Source: Planoprotostelium fungivorum
Lineage: Eukaryota > Evosea > Variosea > Cavosteliida > Cavosteliaceae
DNA length: 64,000 nucleotides
Assembly (NCBI GenBank): GCA_003024175.1
Contig: MDYQ01000010.1
Coordinates: 1 to 64,000 of the forward strand
Direction: 5' to 3'
Part shown: positions 38,323 through 50,013 of the stretch, piece by piece
Numbering within the stretch: the first letter of the stretch is position 1
Layout of the letters: every line of letters begins with the position of its first letter
Made by a program: the position numbers and the translations under genes
Notes under the pieces: generated by a model
What the model saw: only the letters and a program-made list of their open reading frames with translations
What the model was told of the DNA's origin: nothing
The model's database searches: none

Positions 38323-40020
38323 TCATCTCGAATTCAGCCTTTCCCTTTCTTCGAGGTACTCCTCCACCATCTCCGGCACATCCGCCCTCACCATCCACTC
38401 TGGCTCCCACGTCTGTTCACTGTAACCTGACATCGATCAACACCTTTCCCTCCTTCCATCATCACCCTCCCATTCGATGAGAAACTTTCTCTTGCCTCCT
38501 TCCGTCTTGACATCCACGATCCTTTCGATGTCCCAAGTGGGCTCGGGCTGTTTCAACTTCTTCGTGGACTTGGGAGCGGTGAAAATGGCTCTCCTCTTTC
38601 TCCTCTGTGGTGGACGAGATGTATTGGTGGGTCTGGAGATGTACCAAGAGAGGGGAGGCATGAAGGTGATCTTCAGAAGGTTGCCGATGAGCTCGACCGT
38701 ATCGTGTTGTCTGCGCTCCCTGCATCGGACGTATCTCTCAAACTGTCGTCCGGTGTGAGATGATCAGATGATGATTAGATGATGATTAGATGATAGGATG
38801 ACGTGCTCACCTGATGGAGGGAGTGCTCGATGTCAGAACATTGTAACACGTGGATGACTCCGCCGAATTCCACTAGGTTGAAGTCCAATCCCAACCGCAT
38901 GAAATGGTTCATCTGTGTCTTCTGAATGTTCTCCAAGATCTGAATCGATCAGCACGATCAGCACCGTCATCATCTCATCATCATCATCTCATCATCGTCT
39001 CGTCATCACAATCATCGTCATGAATGCACGTCTCACCGCTTTCTCTATCCCCTTCGTTTCTCCCACATAGAATCGTCTCAATATCGATCTCGTAGTTCCT
39101 CTCAGCACGACAAAATCATCGATCGAATAGTCAAAAAGTCCGGTGTAGGACAAGTCCAATAACAGCTGATAAGCTTCGAGACATGAGATGATGCAGACGA
39201 TCGAATGATGTGATCACCGAAGTGTGAGTCCATCTTGTGGAAGGACTGGATCAGATTGTGTGCATCTGTAGCCGTCGTGCACCTCGTCAACTTCTTGACT
39301 AGGTCGCCCACCATCATCGTCTTGACGAATTCTAATCGGTTGGCATGATCGCTGTTGTGACCTGAATAGTTTTTAACATCGACATTGTTTTCTCGTGTGC
39401 AGATCACCTAATCTACCATTGTCTTTGAAACAAAATAACTGAACACGATTCTGATCGGCATCCAGCTGCAATGTCTGATCAGGAGGATAAATGGAGAGGT
39501 GAACTCACCACTCCCATCTCCTTCGCTTTGGTCAAGATGTTATTGAACACAAGGAAGTCGAATGTCTCCCATGTGATGTCTCTCCCCAGTTTGAACTCGA
39601 TGAACTTCCAAATGATGGACTGTCTACTGTTAATGACGTCTAAATCCGCACAAGTCACCGAGTTGAACAGTCGGAAGAGCAGAATGCGAAATACCTGAAT
39701 GGAGGTGAGAATTATTGTTGTGGAGAGATCAATCAGGTGAAACGAATGCCCACCTGATCCTCGATATCAAATCGGCCCGTCGATGGATGCGAAATGATAT
39801 GGGCGATGATGAACTGTGACAGCTTATCGGTGACTCTATATACATTGCTGAACCGGTATTTCCTCAGTATCATATCGTTTGTCCACGGCTTCGGGGATCC
39901 TTCTGCCCTCTTCAGATAGATGGCTCTCCTGGAGGCGATGTAGTGGAAGAAGTCATCCAATAAGTCAGTCCTCTCGAGCTCTCGATTGCGGATGGAGATT
40001 CTCCTCATGTCTTCAGACAT
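38323..40020 (-). CDS. Hydroxymethyl-dU-kinase-family helical domain fused to a chromodomain
   Basis: The protein starts MSEDMRRISIRNREL at 40020. Its N-terminal ~380 residues match, as I recall it, the helical domain of 5-hmdU DNA kinase/thymine-hypermodification proteins: FFHYIASRRAIYLKR, GSPKPWTNDMILRKYRFSNV, YRVTDKLSQF, ILLFRLFNSV and, near the end, YSIDDFVVLRGTTRSILRRF. After a basic Pro-rich linker comes a chromodomain (TWDIERIVDVKTEGGKRKFL, IEWEGYSEQTWEPEW, VEEYLEERERLNSR), completed by a last exon at 38323-38422 or so. In phages and bacteria the first domain acts on modified thymines in DNA; chromodomains read methylated histones. A chromatin-targeted DNA-base enzyme or reader is inferred, not shown. 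Function of eukaryotic members is unknown to me. Confidence 0.65.
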
Positions 40021-40281
40021 CCTATCCCTAAAACTGAAAACCAAATTGGGCGCGAAGTGGTGGTCACGTGATTGGTCGACTTACTACAATCGATCTCTGG
40101 AGCGAGAGGTGCGTCATCAGCTGCACCACACACCACACGCTGCTCTTTCGTATAGCACAGATGTTCGTGATGAAATGGATCAGAATCAAGTTGTCTCACC
40201 CTTCGTCTAAAAGTTGATGAAAACTCGCGTCACGTGCTGATCGAACCAATGCATCTCGAAGGCATCACACAAACTCACACC
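40021..40281. promoter_or_regulatory. Divergent promoter with two CACGTG boxes
   Basis: The gap between the chromodomain gene and the small Cys protein holds CACGTG at 40065-40070 directly followed by ATTGG (inverted CCAAT) and a second CACGTG at 40231-40236. E-box plus CCAAT spacing is typical of bHLH/NF-Y control, but no experiment can be cited. Confidence 0.4.
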
Positions 40282-40775
40282 ATGGAAGACATCACACGAA
40301 CGAACGAAACCAACAGCGACAACTCTGAAGAGATCAAGACGCTCGATCCTCGAAAGCAAGAGAAGAGAGACAGGAAGAAGGCGGCGAGAGAGGCAAAGAA
40401 ATCGAACCGTCAAGGCTCAGATTCATCCGTCGAAGCATCGAGAAAGCCCTGTGACCTGTGTCACGAGAAGCGAGATGTCCTCGTGAGGTGTATGATAGAC
40501 GATTCAGAACAGTGGAAGTTGATCTGTACGAAAGGATGTTGGCAAAAGGTGAGAAAGATCTGTCCAATCCAATGGACTCACACGATGTGCAGGTGTCCGG
40601 AGGACAAGTAGATGGAGTGAAAGAGAAAGAACACTATCGATACGGTGGAATGTGGAAGAACCACAAGGCAGACGTAACAGCGAAGAAGCCAAAACACAAG
40701 GGAAAGAGTGGACACTCTGATGAAGAGGAGGAAGCCATTGTTGAAGAGGCACCTGTTCCAGTCGCCAGCCAATAA
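40282..40775 (+). CDS. Small conserved Cys-motif protein (CxxC...SGG...YRYGGMWKN)
   Basis: Two exons (to 40549, then from 40594) give ~150 residues. A basic Lys/Arg-rich head (RKQEKRDRKKAAREAKK) precedes CDLCHEKRDVLVRCMID, WKLICTKGCWQK, VSGGQVDGVKEKEHYRYGGM and WKNHKAD, then an acidic tail. Four Cys spaced CxxC...C...C look metal-binding. I recall the same motif string in uncharacterised fungal and plant proteins; no function is known to me. The start could be 40249 (ATG) instead of 40282. Confidence 0.7.
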
Positions 40776-40979
40776 ATAAGATATGGAGGATCGTCTTGGA
40801 CTCACAGTACATGCATGTTGTGTGACGTCTGTGTGAAAGAATTGAGATCGATCACGTGACAGAGGGGATATGTTATCTCGGGAGAAAACTGAGAATTACA
40901 AAGGTCGGATAACGCGATCATCGCGAAGGAAGTCCAGCAGGAGAAGCACTCCATTTCAAAAGCTAAATCGATAATCAAC

Positions 40980-42582
40980 ATGGCACATTCCTCTCGGTGA
41001 GTTCCTTGATTCTTCCCGACCTGATAAGAGGATACAGCTTCGCCACTGACTGCATCCACGCGGGTCAGAGATCGGATCCCATCACGGGAGCTGTGATGAC
41101 ACCCATCAGCTTGGCCACAACCTTTCAACAGGATTCACCAGGTGGACATCGTCATTTGTCGGTATCCTCTAGATAACACCGACATGCAGGTATCCACAAG
41201 GGATATGAATACTCTCGAACGGGTAACCCCACCCGAACTGCATATGAGAACTGCATTGCCGCCCTCGAGAAGGCCAAGTACGGTGAGACGATCCTCTTCA
41301 CACGCTCCATTCGACGACTCATCCTCTACAGGTCTCGCATTTGCATCCGGATCCAGCGTCACGGCCAGCATCATCAGCGGTCTCACCTCGGGAGATCACG
41401 TCATCAGCGTGGATGATGTCTACGGAGGAACTCAGAGATATTTCCGCAGAGTTGCATCCCCCAACGCCAACATCCAATTCTCCTTTGTCGATTTCAACGA
41501 CGAGCAGGCCTTCCGTGCCGCATTTCAGCCCCAGACAAAGGTGAGAATCTACCTCCCTCCATCGCGAGACGATCGACCCTCAACGACATGATAATATGCC
41601 GAACACCATCGATCTCATATGATGTCGATGTGATTCTCATCGACCCTCCAGTTGGTCTGGCTGGAGACCCCCACCAACCCCACACTCAAGGTCGTCGACA
41701 TCCGAAAGACTGCCGAGATCGCCCACGCTCACGGAGCCATCCTCGTGGTAGACAACACCTTCCTCTCTCCCTACTTCCAGCAGCCACTCCTCCTGGGTGC
41801 CGACATCGTTGTCCACTCCGTCACGAAATACATCAACGGCCACTCTGACGTCGTCGGTGGTGTCTTAGCCACAGATTCAGAGGTGAGAAGAAGGAAATGA
41901 ACGTGTTGATGATGATGACGCAGGACTGGTACTTGAGGATGAAGTTTGCACAGAACTCCCTCGGAGCCGTTCCTTCACCTTTCGATTGTTTCATGGTGAT
42001 GAGAGGAATCAAGACGTTGCACTTGAGAATGCAGCAGCACGAGAAGAGTGCGTTCGCCGTGGCGAGACTCTTGGAAGCCTCAGACAAGGTAAGAGGGAGC
42101 GATGATGATGCCTCATAATGACGATCGTGTAGGTCGAGAAAGTTGCGTACCCAGGATTACCCTCTCACCCCAATCACGAGATCGCCAAGAGCCAACAGAA
42201 AGGTGTGATGACATCACGATTCGTCATCGCTGAACGAACTCGCAGGTTTCGGTGGAATGGTCACCTTCTGGCTGAAGGGAGGAGAACAGCAGTCCCGCCA
42301 ATTTTTGGAAGCTCTCAAGTTATTCGCTCTCGCCGAAAGTTTGGGAGGAGTAGAGAGTCTTGCCGAGCACCCGTACGTTCATTCATTCTGTCGTTCCTTT
42401 TATTTCGTTTTATTTCGTCGGCTGACCTCGACAGGGCCATCATGACTCACGCTTCCGTTCCAGCGGAGCAGAGGGCCAAGTTGGGCATTTCGGACAACTT
42501 GTGCAGGCTGTCCATTGGTGTGGAAGACGTGGAGGATATTTTGGACGATCTGAAGAGAGCTCTCGATGCTGTACACATATAA
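40980..42582 (+). CDS. CTH: Cystathionine gamma-lyase (PLP enzyme)
   Basis: Nine short exons encode ~385 residues from MAHSSR (40980) to RALDAVHI (42582). Family landmarks: [85 protein letters not shown] and [16 protein letters not shown], where the Lys binds pyridoxal phosphate. The C-terminus has [17 protein letters not shown] and [14 protein letters not shown]. The enzyme cleaves cystathionine to cysteine, 2-oxobutyrate and ammonia in reverse transsulfuration and can make H2S. Cystathionine beta-lyase or gamma-synthase are alternatives, but the sequence reads closest to CTH. The first exon is only 17 nt. Confidence 0.95.
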
Positions 42583-42810
42583 ATTCATTTGATATGATGA
42601 CTCTTATCAATCCACTTTGCGTCTCACAGCAGAAGTCTACAAGCTCACTTCAAAAAGAATGCGACGACCTTCAATCGACCACAAAGCTAGACGATGCGAT
42701 CACCGCCGAGAACCAACACATGGGAGGACAATTGAAGTCCATTTGACCCATAATGTGTGATTTTCAAGTTTTATCGCGCATATATACCAAATTCCGAGGA
42801 CATTGAATAT

Positions 42811-43865
42811 GAAGCGTGCTTCCTTACTAGACGATTGTCAGAATCTTGATGCGGTCAACCCTTTGAGAGGACGCGACTGGAAACAGGATTGCGTTAAACA
42901 ATTGTCGGAACATTGTTCTTCGCCACGACCAAGAGGTTCTCGATCTGCCCAGGGGAAGTAATCCTCTTCAACGAAATTGTCACTTCCGGAATCCATTTGT
43001 AAGCCGAGCAGCGTCATACCAGAAACCACCATTACGATACACATGCTGCGCCCCAGAGTTATCAGACCGATAAATCCAAGATCTATCGTATCTGAGCCTA
43101 ATAAATCCAAAGGTCTCATTCACACCACTTGGCGGCAAGATAGTGAGGGGACATTCTTAGGAGCGATAGAGCGTGACATCGAGAGAGTCGACCAAGAACC
43201 TTCTCGCATCACAGGCGGAGATGTGTCGAAATGCCGCATCTTGTTGAGAGATCGACTCAAGCTGCCACGAGATATTGTCAACTACATCATGTTGCTGTGA
43301 GTACACATCATATCGTCATCACATCATCTTACGCCTCTTACAGTGGCGCATATGAGTACACACAAGTGTGGAATTCACCGATTCCACCGGGAACAGCCAG
43401 TCTCTCAGGCAGTGAGAGCGAGCCAGTCATCGACTTTCGAGTTCCCTCACTACCCCCACACATTTGCATCAAACAAATCGAGATCGTATGTTTCTCTCAC
43501 GATCAAGGTTGGGCCGATGAATCGTATCTCTACGGAGGAACCTTCCAAGCGAGTTGGAATTGTCCGTCGTTTGATGTTCTGATTCACTGCAACAGAAATG
43601 TCGATCGTGGGCTGACTTGGAGATCGAAGATGAAGGCAAGGACGTACAAGTCTTTCACCAGGCCATCTGCAACCTTTGTGCAGATTCGACCACTCAGAGA
43701 CATCAGATGGTCATCGACATGGATGAAGCTTGGCCGCTGACAAAGTCCATCGGAAACAACACCAGAATCCTCTTGAGACCAAGGACGAGAGAACAAGCGT
43801 GGGCTTTCCATTTTGAAAAAGCTCAGCTGAAGATCACTTACCAATTCAATAAATCCCTCCTGTAA
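42811..43865 (+). CDS. Protein with fungal-type SHDQGW domain (unknown function)
   Basis: The well-supported part runs from about 42990 to 43865: ITIHMLRPRVIRPINPRSIV, SKCRILLRDRLKLPRDIVNY, then a beta-rich domain with IKQIEIVCFSHDQGWADESY, GGTFQASW, HQAICNLCADSTTQRHQMVI and LLRPRTREQAWAFHFEKAQL. The SHDQGW...SW...R(P)R...AW pattern recurs, as I remember, in many uncharacterised fungal proteins. A 50-nt intron near 43577-43626 restores frame. A likely first exon starts at 42811 (MKRASLLDDCQNLDAV), but its splice to the body could not be settled. Confidence 0.6.
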
Positions 43866-44038
43866 CATCTCTCCATCACATCATCCGTCACCACCCAATA
43901 TCCACCAAAGAAAGCGATGAGACAACATCGATCGCCGTCTCATCTTTCCATCACACGATCACGACGCAAATGACGTCGCATTTCATCTCATCACATCGAC
44001 GATCGAAAATCGAAACGTTGAAATCATCGTCTATTCGT

Positions 44039-44960
44039 TCAGATGGATTGGAGTGGCTGGGGGTAGAGGTTCGTGGCCGTTGTCGTGGTGGTAGTCGAGC
44101 TGACCGTAGACATGGGGACAAATCCTCCAGTAGCTCCCTTGGCGGCCGACAGCTGCAGTCTGTACAGATCCTCCACCTTACTCACGTCAATTTCTCATGA
44201 CAAAGATGACTTCCACTCACCGTCATGACTTGACCGAGGGGTACGTCGAATGGCTGATCGAGGGAGAACGAAGCAAAGTCGACTTGGCCTCTGAAACGGA
44301 AACGGATGGGAACCATGACGATCTTCTCAAAGACGGCGAGAGACTCGACCTCCTTCTCGTGGGAGATGGTGTCTCTGATGATGACGGGCTGCACTTCCTC
44401 GACGATTGTGCGCTTTCGGCTCTCTTGGATGATGGGTCTCTTGATGACACGAACTCTCGTGACATCGGCCTCTTCGATGACCTCGTAGCTCTCTACGTCT
44501 TCGCGGCCGGCGAGTTGAGCCTTGATGCTCTCCAACTCGGACACTTGATCGCTGTGAAAAGAATATGAGACGATGGATGAGATGGAGATGGAGGACGATG
44601 AGACTCACGCGGAGGTGTTACGGTATTGAGGCTCGAGGATCTGTCTCTCGACGATGGGGGACATGATGTGTGTCTGGTGGAGCTTCTGGGTGATCTGGTG
44701 AACCTCGAGTTGTTCTCTTTCTCTGTAGATGATGGGCTGAACCTGAACCTTCTCGACTGGGTGGATGGTCTCTTGGACGACGACAGGCTTCTCCTGTGTC
44801 AGAGTCTTGACAGGTGCCTCCTTGATTAACATTTCAGTCTCTTTGAATCACTCACATTAAACTCGAAAACAGTTCAAATCAGGTGACTCACTGTGAGACC
44901 TTGCGTGGCTACGGCTTCGGTGACGGCGATGTTGTTCGTGACGGCTGTGTTGGCTTCCAT
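44039..44960 (-). CDS. Val/Pro/Glu-rich repeat protein, about 240 residues
   Basis: Exons run from MEANTAVTNNIAVTEAVATQ (44960) to PQPLQSI (44039). The middle is built of related segments such as QEKPVVVQETIHPVEKVQVQ, PIIYREREQLEVHQITQ and RVRVIKRPIIQESRKRTIVE, with alternating V-x-P and charged residues. The tail is Ser/Thr-rich. This texture recalls VPV-repeat cytoskeletal proteins (articulin/alveolin type) and certain uncharacterised fungal proteins, but no repeat period is regular enough to assign it. No signal peptide or membrane segment is seen. Confidence 0.6.
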
Positions 44961-44965
44961 TTTGT

Positions 44966-45014
44966 CTGATGTCGTTTTTAGTTTTGATTTCAGATTCAGA
45001 TGATGAGTTCTTAC
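44966..45014 (-). other. Probable 5'-UTR intron of the V/P/E-rich gene
   Basis: On the minus strand GTAAG at 45014 and CAG ending at 44966 bound a 49-nt AT-rich segment that finishes five bases before the ATG. This matches the size and ends of coding introns in the window. Confidence 0.5.
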
Positions 45015-45481
45015 TGATGGGTTTCGTGTCTGTGTTCGTGTGTGAAGAATTCGTTTCCCTTCTGTGTCGACAGTACACGAGTTTTCCACCAAATTCGAAC
45101 AGCAGATGCGAAGAAACGAAGGAACGTAGACTGTGGAAATTTCAACGAGCTCTTCACCTTCTTTTGATTTCTCCGAACGCACACGGACAGTGGTGCTGGG
45201 TCTTGTCTATAGGGTTATAGAAGTCACGTTTCAACGCCGAGTGATGACACTAGTCTATGATGATGGACATCATCGAGAGGCAGTGTCCACCGTATCATCA
45301 CCATCTTCGATGTGCAGTGATGTCTCTGTCGCTCTCAGCTCTGAACTGTCTTCCTATTTCATTTGAAAATTTCCTTTTCCACAGGGACAATATTGTGATA
45401 ATATTCCCTAAACTTGAGGCCTTGACGATCCTTCGCGAAAAGTGTCACCCCTTTCATTCTTGTTCATCGGGGGAGAGGGGA
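45015..45481. promoter_or_regulatory. Divergent promoter region, V/P/E-rich gene and PH-PX-C2-LCAT gene
   Basis: About 470 bp between two divergent genes. The plus-strand frame is open leftward to about 45257 with upstream ATGs, so the LCAT gene may start earlier than annotated. No motif was recognised. Confidence 0.35.
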
Positions 45482-48400
45482 ATGATGGAGTCAACCTCTA
45501 TCGACTTGATCTCCAGCACCAAATCGGATGGAGACTCGGTTGGCTTCGATGCGAACGCGTCCAGAGATGAACTCAGACGCGCGAGAGAAGATGGAGATTT
45601 GACTGGGAAGACGAGAAGTCTGACGAAAGAAGGGTATCTAACGAAAAAAGGCGAGAAGGGAATACTCTTGTGGTGGACAAAGAGGTGTGATGTCAATAAC
45701 ATCAACCCGCATTCCGATGATGTTTATGAAGATGGTTCGTATTGGATCGTATCAAATACACAATGGTATACAGAGAACATCCGGGTTCAGAAGCTGCGAA
45801 GGGAGTGATACAATTAGGTCAGGTGTATGTCTATACGAACACATTTCTGACCCTATACAGATGAGTTCACTTCAGTCAAGAGAACACAAGGATCGGATAG
45901 AGGGTTTGAGATATCTAATCAATATAAATCGAGGATCTATCAGTTACAGGTGATCATACATTCAACTCACGAATAAGTCTACGTTTCATTCGTTTCCGTT
46001 CGCAGTATCAATTCGTCATAGGCAGAGACACCCGAAGAAATGAACGATTGGATCACCGCCGTCGACGAATGCATCAACATGATGAGTAAGACGAGTCGTG
46101 GGGGCTCTCTTCGATCCTCTTCTGCAGAATTCATTAACCATCCCGGTAATCTGACGGTGTGTGATTGACATTGTTGTCTCATTTAGATGTCTGCAGGTGG
46201 ACGTCACTTCCTGCTTCTATCTATTGACAGGAACCGGAAATCATACGGTGAGAAGAGACATACACATCACGATGAACATCCAACACGACATCAGGAATAC
46301 ATGATCAAAGTGAGATACATCAAACCCGATGGTACCGTCGTACAGAGCTACACGGTCTGCAGGAGATACAAACACACTCTATCTCTGCACGAGATGGTGA
46401 TGATGACGTCTCTTCATGCACATGAACTCAATCTCACTAGTTGGTCAAATTAAATCCAGGAATTCAATTTCCCAATTTTCCTTCTAGGCTCATCTTCCGC
46501 TGTGAGTTCATCTACAACGACTAGATCTCTCTACCACGATTTTCGTCTCACTTTCACTCAGCGAAAGAGGGAAGAGCAGAAGAGAGGAGGGAAGGTCTAA
46601 ACACCTACTTCCACTCGCTATTGACCAACAAGAACATCACCAAAATGAAGCAGATCCACTCTTTCTTCTCTCCCGACAAAGAGAGGAGACTCTTGTCCGT
46701 CACTGTTTCTTCTGGGAGGCATTTGGGTGAAATTTCATCGAAATTCCGTCGAGATCTCCACCATCTCTCGAAGAGATCACTGTATTGACCGTGACGAACA
46801 GATAAGGCACCGATGTACTGTCAATTGACCCTGCAAAATGACAAGAGAAAGAACATGACCGTGTCTTGCAGGACTCACGTGGCGCCGGCTGACGATCATC
46901 ACAAATGGAGCGCCACGTATCACTTGTGAGCGTTGTAGATGGAGAGATGGAAGGACTGAGAAGGGAACAGTGAGGTCACGGAGGACTCATCGCTGTTGTC
47001 GGTGGAGTTGTACATGGATAACAGTATATCGATTCAGAGGAAGGGATACGTGGAAGTCCCTCTCCATACGATACCACCCAGACAGTGAGTGTACACTCTG
47101 ACGATCACAAAGTCATCTCATGATCATGACATCATCATCATCACGATCGAGTCTCTCATCACATCCAGAAAAACTCAACACTGGTTTCCCCTCCACGAGA
47201 CCAAAGGAGAGATCAAACTCAGATTCCTCCACCAACTGTACGACAGCGGAAACAGCATCGAGCCTGAATACCGAATCTCCGACATCAGAGAATCCACCGA
47301 ATTATCCAAGAGTGCAGAGGGTCTCAAGATCTCAAAGCCGAAGAAAGCAATCTCCACCAGTGGAGACGGTGCCATGAAGATGAAAATCCGGTACTTCTAC
47401 AACCCGCCATATGTACAGTGGGAGGGATCACTCTACATCGAACGTGAGGGTAGAGTGATGACGTGTGATGACGTCATGCAGTGGTGGAGGCGAACAAATT
47501 GGTGAGGGGTACAGAGTCGTTTGTCATCTTGAGGCTGGACTCGCTGGAACACAGAACACCGCTCGTGAAGCCATCGAGTCAATCTCACTTTGCCTTTTGG
47601 TTTCACGTTTCACCAGAGACTTGTGGACAGGTGATGAACATAGACATCATCACCATCATCATGATGATCTGATCGTCATGAGAGCTCATCTCTGAACAGC
47701 TGAGCATTCAAGTGTACGAATTGAAACGTAACGAAACGTCACTGGTGGTAGGATGGGTCAAGATCGATCTGTCACAACTGAAGGTGAGAGAACACCCCAG
47801 TCATCCACTGAGATATCACAGGAACAGAAAGCCGTGGAGGCCATGTTCCCCGTACAAGTCAGACAGGAGACACCCGCCGAGCAGTACATTCCCAAGCAGC
47901 TGGGAAAAGTGATTTTATTCTATTTTATTCTCTCCGCTCAACTCCTCAGGTCTTCGCACAGAAGGGTTACACTCCATCGCTCCCCGTCATCGTGATTCCA
48001 GGTGAAATTTCATCCAGTTTTCACCTCTAACGAGTGTACAGGTTTCGCCTCCACAGGTCTCGAAGTCTTACAGGGTGAACCAGAATGGCTGAAGCAGAGA
48101 GTCTGGTTCAACTTCAGGTGACGTCACATCGTGTGATACTTTATCTGATGGAAAACAGCAAGCTCAGCTCCGAACACATGAGAAGGATGAACCTCATGAC
48201 ATTCGGTAAGCTGAGAGGATTTCTGTCCAAGGAGAAAGAACCACAGCCTCTACCGCCTAACGTGGGTTATACGCAGACGAGGAGAAGCTGATGGAAGACA
48301 GACCATACCACCGAGTAACAACGTGGATTCTGCACTGGGGCTGACCGACCCGGCTGATGAAGACGAAGGGCTGACACAAGAAGAGCAGATCTTCAGAGTG

Positions 48401-50013
48401 AGTCAGAGTCCATCGCATCGATTCCCGTTTGTCAAACGAAGAAGACGAACAAAGATCGATGCGTATCCATCGTCGATGTCGATTGAACGTACATCAGAAT
48501 CGATGGGTGGCCTACATGAGGTTGAATCACGATGATGGTTACAGCGATCCACCGAACATCATGGTCAGACCCATCAACGGGAAAGAAGGAATAGATTACC
48601 TGGACTCTGAATCTGTACTCGCTAATGCCACTTATGTATGGGAGATATGTCGATGTAATTCCTGATGTGATGATAGGTCATGGGTCCACTGTTCGATATG
48701 TTGGAAGATTTAGGATACGAACATCACCAGAATCTATTGGCCGCTCCCGTGAGAACACATCCATATCATCACATCAGCGATCTCAACGATTTTACCTCAC
48801 ATCGAATAACGACTTCCTCAAATCATCGATGCGATCGAATCAAGACTGACCATCACAGTACGATTGGAGGATCCCTCCTCACATCATGGAAGAGAGAGAT
48901 CGGTACCTCTCTCGATTGGCTGTAGACATTCGAATGCTCTACGAGAACACGGGCAAGCCTGTTGTGGTCATCGCCCACAGCATGGGCAACAAAGTCTTCC
49001 ACTACTTCTGCAACTGGGCCTCTCGTCAACCCTCACTCGGCATCGAATGGTTGCAAAAGTGAGCGCCACGTTTGAATTTCAAACTCACTCCGCCAGACAC
49101 ATCCACACGTTCATGGCCATCGGTGCCCCGTGGATCGGGTCTCCCAAAATGATCCGTGGTGCCGCATCAGGAGAGAACATGGGCCTCAGACACTTGCTCC
49201 CCTTCAAAGAATCAAAGGAATTCATTCGTTCCTTCGGTGTCGTCCCTTTCCTATTTCCCATGCAGCCTCCACACGAGCCTTCACCAAAGGTCCCCCTCGC
49301 CTTCTTGAGAAACGAGTATTCGAACGGAGGGTACACACCGATGGGGTCAGAGGAATTACTGAAGAAGTCGGGGGCAGAGCAGATGTCAAAGTGGCTGGAC
49401 GAATATTTCATGGCGGATCCGTGCTTCGGGAAGGATCTCGCCGTGTTAGAACCTCCACCGGGATTGAAGAGGTGATCGCGATGATGATCGACACGCCGAT
49501 GATGCTGATGGTGATGATCAGATTGTTCTGTGTCTATGGAGTCGATGTACCCACGGAGACTAACTACTTCTATCGAACTCATCCGACAAAAGCACTTGTC
49601 ATCGACGAGAACGCACCGACAGGTGAGGCTACATCACTCGTTGGTGGAGACTGACAAGAGTAGGGAGCGTAGAGGGACACACGACCATCAAAGGAATCGT
49701 CTACGAAACAGAAGACACGCCACAAGAGAGGATCAAGAAGGAACAACCTGGAAGAAGTCCGAATCGAAGTGGTGAGTCATGATCATCGGCTGTAGGTTGA
49801 TGATGATCAGGTGATGGGAGTGTGCCTTATCATTCGTTGAGTTACTGCAACAACTGGAAGGACAAGTTGGAATTAGAATGTAGAGAGCTGAAGAATGTCG
49901 AGCACAGGGCCATCTTGAGCAGTCGAATTCTCTTCTTCCTCATCACTAACTTGGTCTCCGAGAAGCCAAAGAATGCCATGGACTTCCAATGGACGGGAAC
50001 GGGATCTTTTTAA
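45482..50013 (+). CDS. Large PH-PX-C2-LCAT/PDAT-like lipid acyltransferase or phospholipase
   Basis: Roughly 25 exons encode, in order: a PH domain (EGYLTKKGEKGILLWWTKR, WFVLDRIKYTMVYREHPG, PEEMNDWITAVDECI); a PX-like domain (EYMIKVRYIKPDGTVVQSYT, VCRRYKHTLSLHE, EERREGLNTYFHSLL); one or two C2-like domains (KGYVEVPLHTIPP; GSLYIERVVEANKLVRGTES, FWFHVSPETCGQLSIQVYEL); and an LCAT-family catalytic domain (LPVIVIPGFASTGLEV, YDWRIPP, VVVIAHSMGNKVFHYFCNWA, FMAIGAPWIGSPK, DGSVPYHSLSYCNNW, EHRAIL). The nucleophile Ser (HSMGN), Asp (DGSVP) and His (EHR) can all be seen. LCAT/PDAT enzymes move an acyl chain from a phospholipid to a sterol, diacylglycerol or water. PH, PX and C2 modules predict phosphoinositide- and Ca-dependent membrane docking. 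Internal exon limits around 46450-47100 are approximate. Confidence 0.8.
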
